Below, in pieces: positions 57,301 to 64,000 of a stretch of DNA of 64,000 bases. The stretch spans positions 120,076-184,075 of the forward strand of contig PCUV01000057.1 of assembly GCA_002786915.1 (NCBI GenBank), written 5' to 3'. A program made the translations under genes and the position numbers. This DNA is from Comamonadaceae bacterium CG12_big_fil_rev_8_21_14_0_65_59_15. Its GTDB lineage: Bacteria; Pseudomonadota; Gammaproteobacteria; Burkholderiales; Burkholderiaceae_C. Under the pieces are notes generated by a model that saw nothing but the letters and a program-made list of their open reading frames with translations, searched no databases and had not been told where the DNA came from. How positions within the stretch are numbered: the stretch's first letter is position 1; the number at the start of each line of letters is the position of its first letter.

Positions 57301-58269
57301 ATGTCTCAAACCTTTTCTTCTACGGGCGGCTGGCAACAAGCGGCCCACACTGCGGACGCCGCAGCGGGTTTTACCCCCGGGTCCACCTTGCAAGCAGTAC
57401 CAGAGCCCACGCTGAGTGCAGCCGATCAGCAGGCCCTGGAGCTGGCCTTTGCGCACACTCTGGCGCAGGGGGTGCATGGTCTGTGTTTCAGCCCCTATTT
57501 GGACGGCCAGTCTCCAGGCTCGCAAGTTACCGCGGAGCAAATCAGGGGCCGCTTGCGGGTGATGGCACCCCATGCGCGTTGGGTGCGCAGCTTTTCCTGC
57601 ACCGACGGCAACGAGTTGATCCCGCAGGTGGCGCGCGAGTTTGGCCTGAAGACGCTCGTCGGTGCCTGGTTGGGTACGGATGCCGAGATCAATGAGCGTG
57701 AAATCGAAGGGGTCATTGCCGTGGCGCGTGCTGGACACGCGGATATCGTCGCCGTTGGCAACGAAGTCCTGCTGCGTGAGGACCTGAGCGAAGACGTGTT
57801 GCTCTCATTCATAGAGCGCGTCAAACAGGAATTGCCTGGGGTTCAGGTGGGTTATGTGGATGCTTATTACCTGTTTGAAAAGCATCCACGTGTGAGCGCC
57901 GCGTGTGATGTGCTGCTGACCAATTGCTACCCGTTTTGGGAAGGTTGCCCGCGCCATCAGGCGCTGGACTACATGCAGACCATGGTGCGCCGCGTGCAGG
58001 CGGTGGCGCATGGCAAGCCGGTCATCATCAGTGAAACCGGCTGGCCGGATCGGGGCTCGGCGTTTCACGGTTCGGTGCCCTCGCGCGCCGGTGCCATGCG
58101 CTATTTTGTGGATACGGTCCAGTGGGCAAAGATGGCAGACGTGCCGATGTTCTACTTTGCCGCTTTTGATGAGGCCTGGAAGGTGGGCGCTGAGGGTGAT
58201 GTCGGTGCCTATTGGGGTCTTTGGGACAAAGACGGCCAGCCCAAATTTGCCCAGGAGTACAAGTCTTGA
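57301..58269 (+). CDS. GH17 beta-1,3-glucanase-like enzyme
   Basis: A 322-residue family-17 TIM-barrel. Acid/base Glu155 is in VAVGNEVLLRE and nucleophile Glu245 is in ISETGWP. It acts on beta-1,3-glucan by hydrolysis or transglycosylation. No signal peptide. It is a clear paralogue of the C-terminal domain of the transporter fusion downstream: shared features include the NCYPFWEG and YWGLWDKDG/QWGLWDKDG segments. Confidence 0.9.
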   Translation: MSQTFSSTGGWQQAAHTADAAAGFTPGSTLQAVPEPTLSAADQQALELAFAHTLAQGVHGLCFSPYLDGQSPGSQVTAEQIRGRLRVMAPHARWVRSFSCTDGNELIPQVAREFGLKTLVGAWLGTDAEINEREIEGVIAVARAGHADIVAVGNEVLLREDLSEDVLLSFIERVKQELPGVQVGYVDAYYLFEKHPRVSAACDVLLTNCYPFWEGCPRHQALDYMQTMVRRVQAVAHGKPVIISETGWPDRGSAFHGSVPSRAGAMRYFVDTVQWAKMADVPMFYFAAFDEAWKVGAEGDVGAYWGLWDKDGQPKFAQEYKS

Positions 58270-59213
58270 CAACGCGCGTTCTTCAGCATCTCCAACCCGG
58301 CAAGGCGATTTGTTACTCGGGTTATCGACGCGGCCAAAGCCCCGACACGCAGGTCTTCCCGTCTGTTGATGAAATTCGCGAAGACCTGCACATTTTGCAA
58401 AAAAACTGGCGCTACCTTCGGCTGTACGACTGCACTTTGCACGCGCAGCGGGTGCTACAGGTGATTGCCGAGGAACAGCTTGATTTTCAGGTCATGCTGG
58501 GGGCCTACCTGGGCCCTGAAATGAATAACTTTGGCTGTCCCTGGGGCGGTATGTACAGCGAAGAACATCTTGAAAAAAGCAAGCAGGCCAACGCCGACGA
58601 GATGGCGCGCCTGATCAGTCTGGCCAACCAGTATCCGGACATTGTTTTCAGTGTGGCGGTTGGCAACGAAGCCACGGTGGATTGGACCGACCACTTTGTG
58701 CCGGTCAGCCACATGATCGACTATGTACGTCATGTCAAACAGCATGTCAGGCAGCCAGTAACCTTCTGCGACAACTATGTGCCGTGGCAGCACAAGCTAC
58801 GCGACCTGGTAGCCGAGGTAGATTTCATCTCGCTGCATACCTATCCGGTGTGGGAATACAAGCACATTCACGAGGCGCTGGATTACACCCGTGACAACGT
58901 GGACAGCGTGGCACGCCTGTACCCCGGCAAACCCATTGTGATCACCGAGGCCGGCTGGGCCACGCACTCGAACGGGCGCGGTATTCAGCCGCACAACACC
59001 TCTGAAGAATTGCAAGCCATGTACTACCAGGACCTGATGACCTGGTCGCACCAGAGCGGCTTGATGGTTTTTGTTTTTGAAGCCTTTGACGAACCCTGGA
59101 AGGGCTCCCCTGATCCACTGGAACCCGAAAAGCACTGGGGCTTGTTTACGGTGGACCGGCAGCCCAAGCTTGTCATGCAATCTCTTTACGCCAACCAAGA
59201 AAGCGTCGTATGA
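58266..59213 (+). CDS. Second GH17-like glycosidase
   Basis: A 315-residue protein with GH17 fold. Acid/base Glu135 is in AVGNEATVDW and nucleophile Glu228 in VITEAGW. It differs from the other two GH17 domains in its insertion with a WGGMYSEEHL segment. The likely start is TTG at 58266, overlapping the previous stop (TTGA). No signal peptide is seen. Its end overlaps the following fusion gene by 4 bases. Confidence 0.85.
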   Translation: MTTRVLQHLQPGKAICYSGYRRGQSPDTQVFPSVDEIREDLHILQKNWRYLRLYDCTLHAQRVLQVIAEEQLDFQVMLGAYLGPEMNNFGCPWGGMYSEEHLEKSKQANADEMARLISLANQYPDIVFSVAVGNEATVDWTDHFVPVSHMIDYVRHVKQHVRQPVTFCDNYVPWQHKLRDLVAEVDFISLHTYPVWEYKHIHEALDYTRDNVDSVARLYPGKPIVITEAGWATHSNGRGIQPHNTSEELQAMYYQDLMTWSHQSGLMVFVFEAFDEPWKGSPDPLEPEKHWGLFTVDRQPKLVMQSLYANQESVV

Positions 59214-61564
59214 ACACATCCGCTACCCACATTCCCCACAAGGTTTCGTTCGGGCATAAGGTTGCTTTCGGGCTCGGTATGCTCGCCAACCAGATGTTTC
59301 CTGCGGCCTTGGGTATCTTCATGGTGGTGCTGGTGCAAGACATGGGCTTCCCCGGCTGGATGTGGGGCGTGCTGTTTTTTCTGCCGCGTGTTTTTGATTC
59401 CGTGACCGACCCGATCATGGGCTTCATCTCGGACAACACGCGCTCGACTTGGGGCAGGCGCAAGCAGTATGTGTTCATCGGTGCCATTGTCATGGGCATC
59501 GCTTTTGTGGCTATGTGGCAGCTCTACCGGGAAGACGGGATCCCCTACAACTTCGTTTACTTTTTGTGTTGGTCGATTGTGTTCTACGCGGGCCTGACGT
59601 TGTTCAGCATCCCCTACGTGGCCATGGGCTACGAGATGAGCGACGATTTTCATGAGCGCACCAGCATCATGGCTGTAGCGCAGTGGATTGGTCAGTGGGC
59701 CTGGGTGATCGCGCCCTGGTTCTGGGTGGTGATGTACGACCCCAGCTGGTTCAAGAATGCCGACACCGCCACGCGCACACTGTCCATCTGGGTGGGGGTG
59801 CCGTGCATGCTGCTGGCCATGGTGCCGGCGCTGTTCCTGCCCAGCCGCTCGACGAAGGACGACACCCACCTTGTGCCCTTGACTTGGGCCAACTTTGGCG
59901 GCGGCATGCGGGAAATTCTTAACGGCTTCAAGGATGCCTTCAGCTCAGAGCCGTTTCGCAAGCTGTGCTATGCCACCTTCCTGATCTTTAACGCCTTCAA
60001 CACGGTGGCGGCGTTTTCCTTCTTCATCGTTGTCTATCACCTGTTCGGGGGTAATGCGCCTGCAGCCGGTATCTGGCCGACGCTGTTTGGCAGCGTGGGC
60101 GCGCTCGTCACCACGTTTGCCGTAATACCCACCGTGGCCTGGATGTCCAAGAAGATGGGCAAGAAAAACGCCTTCATGCTGTCGCAAGGCATCTCCCTCA
60201 TTGGCTATGTGCTGCTGTGGTTCCTGATGGTGCCTGGCAAGCCTTACATGTTCATGTTCGCGCTGCCGTTCTTCAGCTTTGGCATTGGCGGCCTGTTCAC
60301 GCTGATGATGTCGATGACCGCCGACGTATGTGACCTGGACGAGCTGGCCACCGGCAAGCGACGTGAAGGTATCTTCGGTGCCATTTACTGGTGGATGGTG
60401 AAATTTGGTTTTGCCATCGCCGGGCTGCTCAGCGGCGCCATCATGTCGCTGGTGGCGTTCACCCCAGGGGCCGCTACACAGCCTGCGGGTGCAGTGGATG
60501 GCCTGCGGCTGTTTTATTCCGGTGTGCCCATCTTCGGTACGTTGCTGGCCATGTGGATCATGCGCAACTACGATCTCGACGAAAAGCGTGCGACTGAAGT
60601 GCACGCTGAACTCGAGCGGCGCAAAAATCGCGCGGCCCAAGCATCCTCGCAAGGCTCGGGTGTGCGGCACTGGCTGCAGGACCATGGCCAGAACCTGCCC
60701 ACCATGGACAACTCACCGCTTGCAGACAAGAGTCCGAAGGAGATCAGTGCGCTTTACGTAGAGCAGATGCGCGCCGGCATGTACGGGCTGTGCTTCAGCG
60801 CCTATGCCGAAGGACAGGGGGCGGGCGACCAATTGCTGGCCTCCAGCGTCGATCGTCGCATCGATCTGATCGCACCCCATATACGCTGGCTGCGTTCCTT
60901 TGCCTGTACCGAGGGGCACGAGGCCATTCCACGGTTGGCGCGCACCAAGGGGCTGAAAACCATGGTGGGCGCATGGATCAGTCGTGATCGGGAACGCAAT
61001 GAGCGCGAGATCCAGGCGCTCATCAAGCTCGGCCAGGAAGGCATGGTTGACATCGCGGTCGTGGGCAACGAGGTGCTGCTGCGCGATGAGCTGCCAGAAG
61101 CCGAACTGCTGGTTTGCCTGCAACGGGTCCGTGCCGCATTGCCACCAGAAGTGCGGGTGGGTTGTGTCGACGCCTATTACCAGTTCATGGAACGCCCTGC
61201 TCTGACGGCGGCTTGCGATGTTCTGTTGCCCAATTGCTATCCGTTCTGGGAGGGCGCAGACATTGCCGTGGCCGCGCAGTACCTGCGGCGCATGGTTGGT
61301 CTGGTCAAGGCCGCTGGCGGTGAAAAACCTGTCATCGTGGCCGAGACCGGTTGGCCCGGTAGTGGCGAGCCCGTCGATGCCTCCGTGCCCTCAGCCGAGA
61401 ACGCGATGCGCTACTTCGTTGAAGTGCAGCAATGGGCACGCAGCGAAGGCATCAAGCTCTTTTACTTCTCATCTTTTGACGAACCCTGGAAGTTGCAGCA
61501 GGAGGGGGTGGTGGGCACGCAATGGGGACTATGGGACAAAGACGGCAAGCCCAAGTATTGTTGA
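59210..61564 (+). CDS. GPH/MFS sugar transporter fused to a GH17 glucanase domain
   Basis: A 784-residue protein. Residues 1-452 form a 12-helix glycoside-pentoside-hexuronide:cation symporter (N-terminal KVSFGHKVAFGLGMLANQMF, later DPIMGFISDNTRSTWGRRKQ). A charged linker (about 453-515) leads to a complete GH17 domain (516-784) with acid/base Glu621 in VVGNEVLLRDE and nucleophile Glu712 in VAETGWPGSGEP. The single open frame has no internal stop and no ribosome-binding site before the in-frame ATG at 60704, so both halves are probably one protein. The hydrolase would face the cytoplasm and could process sugars as they enter. Confidence 0.9.
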   Translation: MNTSATHIPHKVSFGHKVAFGLGMLANQMFPAALGIFMVVLVQDMGFPGWMWGVLFFLPRVFDSVTDPIMGFISDNTRSTWGRRKQYVFIGAIVMGIAFVAMWQLYREDGIPYNFVYFLCWSIVFYAGLTLFSIPYVAMGYEMSDDFHERTSIMAVAQWIGQWAWVIAPWFWVVMYDPSWFKNADTATRTLSIWVGVPCMLLAMVPALFLPSRSTKDDTHLVPLTWANFGGGMREILNGFKDAFSSEPFRKLCYATFLIFNAFNTVAAFSFFIVVYHLFGGNAPAAGIWPTLFGSVGALVTTFAVIPTVAWMSKKMGKKNAFMLSQGISLIGYVLLWFLMVPGKPYMFMFALPFFSFGIGGLFTLMMSMTADVCDLDELATGKRREGIFGAIYWWMVKFGFAIAGLLSGAIMSLVAFTPGAATQPAGAVDGLRLFYSGVPIFGTLLAMWIMRNYDLDEKRATEVHAELERRKNRAAQASSQGSGVRHWLQDHGQNLPTMDNSPLADKSPKEISALYVEQMRAGMYGLCFSAYAEGQGAGDQLLASSVDRRIDLIAPHIRWLRSFACTEGHEAIPRLARTKGLKTMVGAWISRDRERNEREIQALIKLGQEGMVDIAVVGNEVLLRDELPEAELLVCLQRVRAALPPEVRVGCVDAYYQFMERPALTAACDVLLPNCYPFWEGADIAVAAQYLRRMVGLVKAAGGEKPVIVAETGWPGSGEPVDASVPSAENAMRYFVEVQQWARSEGIKLFYFSSFDEPWKLQQEGVVGTQWGLWDKDGKPKYC

Positions 61565-61580
61565 GCTGACGCACTTTCGC

Positions 61581-64000
61581 ATGAAGACTCACACCCCGCC
61601 CGCTGCCGACGGCTTTCATTTGGCCGAATTCAACGCGCAACGTCCGTTTGCCAGTTTTTTGCCAGGCATTGCGGGCGCTGACGGCAAACCAATGTGGGTG
61701 TTCTACACCAACCGGGGTCAATGTATTTCAAGCTTTGGGGTGCGCGACAAAAACGGCGCCATGCTGGAGTTTTACCCGGCCAACAAGGCTTATGCACTGA
61801 CATCCCTGTTAGGCTTTCGCACTTTTATCCATCTCAACGATGCCAAGCACACGGTGTACGAGCCGTTCCAGATTGGCCAAGCGCCAGACATCACGCAGCG
61901 GCTGATTGTGCGTCCGCACGAGATCGAGATTGAAGAGGTCAACCCGCAGTTGGGCTTGCGTGTGCGTGTGGTCTATTTCACCTTGCCGCAAGAGAACCTG
62001 CCCGCACTGGTGCGCAGCGTAACGGTGGAAAACATCGGTAGCACGTTGCTGCAAGCGCAGGTGCTGGATGGTCTGCCGCAGATTGTGCCCTTTGGCCTGC
62101 AAGAAAGCCCGCTCAAGAGCATGTCACGCACCATGGAGGCGTTTGCAGAGATCCGCCATGTGACAGAGCATCTGCCGTTTTTCAAGCTCAAGGTAGAGCC
62201 TTCCGACAAGCCTGAGGTGACGTGGATTGAAGGCGGCTTCTTTGCCTTCACCCTGTACCAGGGGCAGTCTGCTGCGGTGGTGGTGGACCCGGAGCTGGTA
62301 TTTGGAACAGACACCAGTTTGCGTTTGCCGCTGGCGTTCATGGCGCAAGCGGACATCAATGCTTACCAATCACGCCGTGACACTCTGACCGGATCGGCCT
62401 TTGCGCAACTGGTGTTGACGCTGGCACCTGGCGAATGTTCAACCTGGGGATCCTATTTTGGCCAGGTTGACGCATGGGAAACGGCGCGCACCTTTCGTGA
62501 GCGCGTGGCCGCCATCCCCGGCTACACCGCAGGTCGTCGGCAGGCCAACGCCCAGCTCATTCAAGGCATCTGCGAGCGCTTTGATTTATTGGCCGGGCCA
62601 CCCTTGCTGGGTCCCTACACACAGCAGGCTTTTCTGGACAACACCCTGCGGGGCGGGCATCCCGTGGTTGTTCCCGGTGCAACGGGTGCCCGGGTGTTTC
62701 ACACCTTTACCCGCAAGCATGGTGACATGGAGCGCGACTACAACGCCTTTGAGCTGGCTCCCACCTACTGGTCGCAGGGCAACGGTAATTTTCGCGATGT
62801 CAACCAAAACAGGCGCTCTGAGAACTTCACCTACGCTGATGTTGGATCCAGCAACATCGAAACGTTTTTCAACCTGATTCAGTTGGACGGCAACAACCCG
62901 CTGGTGATCCAGTCCGAAAAATTTTGCCTTTCGGTGCAGTCGCTAGAGCAACTGGCCAGCCAATGGCACCTGGCACAAACAGACAAGTGGCGGCGCAAAT
63001 TGGGGACGCCGTTTGGACCTGGTCAATTGATGGAGTCACTGGTCAAGGCCTACGGTACGCCCGAGACCTCTCAGCGTTGGTTTGATTTGATCATCGGCGT
63101 GTCCGACAAGGTGCAAGACGCCAGCCATGGCGAAGGCTATTGGGTGGATCACTGGATCTACAACCTGGACCTGCTCGACAGTTATGTCGCCCTGTATCCA
63201 GACCAAACCGATGCCCTGCTGTTCGGGCAGCGGCGCTACACCTTTTATGACAATGACCATGTCGTCAAGCCACGTTCAAAGAAGTATGTTTTGCGTGCTG
63301 ACGGATCCATCCGGCAACTGCATGCCGTGCAGAAGGATGCCGAAAAGGCCGAGTTGATTGCCTCTCGAACCGAATCCCCCCGGTTGATGCGCGACCAGCA
63401 TGGAGCAGGCGATATTTACCGCAGCACGTTGTTTGAAAAGCTGGTGTGTCTGGTGGTCGTCAAAGCCACTCTGTTGGACCCGTTTGGCATTGGCCTGGAG
63501 ATGGAAGCGGAAAAGCCTGGTTGGTGCGACGCGCTCAACGGTTTGCCCGGGCTGTTCGGGTCTTCCACGCACGAGGCGTTTGCCTTGCAAAGAGCTTTGG
63601 GTTATGTACGCACTCGCCTCCAGGCGAACCATCGTGCGCAGCCGATCGAGCTGCCAGACGAAGTGGCCGACCTGATCCGGTCAGTCACACGCGCCTTGAA
63701 GGCTTCCGATGCGCACGATTTCTTTGCCACCTGGGAGCAACTGGCCAGCGCACGCGAAGCTTTCCGGCACAGCACCCGCCTGGGCATCGCGGGTGCGACG
63801 CAGGAGTTTGCAGTTGACGCGCTCTTGGATTTTGTGGCTGCTGTACAGGCGACCCTGACGCGGGGCCTGGCCAAGGCGCGCAACGCGCAGGGTCTGCCGA
63901 TCAGCTACTACATCCATGAGGTTGTCCAACATGAGGTACTGGCACCTGAGCCCGCTGAGCATGGCGACAAAAATGAAGTGCCCGCAACCTATGTGCGCGC
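61581..64000 (+). CDS. Cellobiose-phosphorylase-like GH94/GH149/GH161-type enzyme (truncated at the window edge)
   Basis: At least 806 residues, open to the last base. It has the beta-sandwich plus (alpha/alpha)6 layout of clan GH-Q phosphorylases: an N-terminal ISSFGVRDKNGAMLEFYPAN-type domain, NGNFRDVNQNRR and a catalytic-acid region KPGWCDALNGLPGLFG. Such enzymes split beta-glucosidic bonds with phosphate to give glucose-1-phosphate. Context suggests beta-1,3-glucan (GH161 or GH149) rather than cellobiose. It begins 16 bases after the fusion gene and lacks a signal peptide. Confidence 0.75.
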   Translation, partial: MKTHTPPAADGFHLAEFNAQRPFASFLPGIAGADGKPMWVFYTNRGQCISSFGVRDKNGAMLEFYPANKAYALTSLLGFRTFIHLNDAKHTVYEPFQIGQAPDITQRLIVRPHEIEIEEVNPQLGLRVRVVYFTLPQENLPALVRSVTVENIGSTLLQAQVLDGLPQIVPFGLQESPLKSMSRTMEAFAEIRHVTEHLPFFKLKVEPSDKPEVTWIEGGFFAFTLYQGQSAAVVVDPELVFGTDTSLRLPLAFMAQADINAYQSRRDTLTGSAFAQLVLTLAPGECSTWGSYFGQVDAWETARTFRERVAAIPGYTAGRRQANAQLIQGICERFDLLAGPPLLGPYTQQAFLDNTLRGGHPVVVPGATGARVFHTFTRKHGDMERDYNAFELAPTYWSQGNGNFRDVNQNRRSENFTYADVGSSNIETFFNLIQLDGNNPLVIQSEKFCLSVQSLEQLASQWHLAQTDKWRRKLGTPFGPGQLMESLVKAYGTPETSQRWFDLIIGVSDKVQDASHGEGYWVDHWIYNLDLLDSYVALYPDQTDALLFGQRRYTFYDNDHVVKPRSKKYVLRADGSIRQLHAVQKDAEKAELIASRTESPRLMRDQHGAGDIYRSTLFEKLVCLVVVKATLLDPFGIGLEMEAEKPGWCDALNGLPGLFGSSTHEAFALQRALGYVRTRLQANHRAQPIELPDEVADLIRSVTRALKASDAHDFFATWEQLASAREAFRHSTRLGIAGATQEFAVDALLDFVAAVQATLTRGLAKARNAQGLPISYYIHEVVQHEVLAPEPAEHGDKNEVPATYVR

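Noticed and set aside
60560..60760. Transporter-GH17 fusion as two genes
   Set aside because: The frame is open throughout and no ribosome-binding site precedes the internal ATG at 60704; kept as one gene while noting that sequencing error could fake it.

Overview
The window looks like chromosome from a betaproteobacterium of the order Burkholderiales, most likely Comamonadaceae (Rhodoferax-like). This rests on gene content and style: high GC, mreB-mreC-mreD-mrdA order, gatCAB, pyrE divergent from an exonuclease III gene, a DUF3717-DUF1289 protein, and a PglL-type ligase. No rRNA, tRNA, CRISPR array or intact insertion sequence was seen. Genes are tightly packed and no gap without a gene exceeds 300 bases.

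Positions 1-15400 are mostly housekeeping: a TauE/SafE exporter; the cell-shape operon mreBCD-mrdA on the minus strand; gatCAB; pyrE and xthA facing apart; an SDR reductase; TerC; a BepA-like M48 protease; and moaC. Positions 15400-21700 hold a PglL/Wzy-type ligase, a VapBC-type toxin-antitoxin pair with a clear inverted-repeat operator, a permuted-papain amidase, and a four-gene bufferin/Hvf-type RiPP cluster (DUF2282 precursor, DUF692 MNIO enzyme, DUF2063 partner, DoxX).

Positions 22800-26450 hold the least familiar locus. A SoxA-like c-type cytochrome has its single heme domain flanked on both sides by NPCAAK hexapeptide repeats (16 repeat cysteines). It is translationally coupled to an unassigned protein and followed by a DUF302 protein and a YeeE/YedE transporter, with a glutaredoxin gene upstream. 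An ECF-sigma-like promoter motif (GTAAGAA-N15-CGTC) precedes it and recurs near 38900.

Positions 26500-38850 contain an AraC regulator with a DMT exporter, a 3-hydroxybutyrate/acetoacetate/patatin cluster, a c-di-GMP phosphodiesterase, a three-copy 42-bp hairpin repeat, glutathione reductase and the ergothioneine genes egtD-egtB. Positions 39000-46800 form an arsenosugar island: MTA phosphorylase, ArsS, two glycosyltransferases, ArsM and a PstSCAB-like transporter. A mercury module follows (frameshifted merR, mer operator, merC, merA), then a decayed PIN toxin next to an intact antitoxin, an AhpD-like protein and a TVP38-oxidoreductase fusion.

From 53600 to the right edge lies a beta-1,3-glucan utilisation operon under a LacI-family regulator with an 18-bp palindromic operator: GH1, GH16, GH17, a second GH17, a sugar transporter fused to its own GH17 domain, and a truncated cellobiose-phosphorylase-like protein. 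None of the hydrolases shows a signal peptide, so the pathway appears cytoplasmic. The fused transporter-glucanase and the NPCAAK cytochrome are the two most unusual objects in the window.
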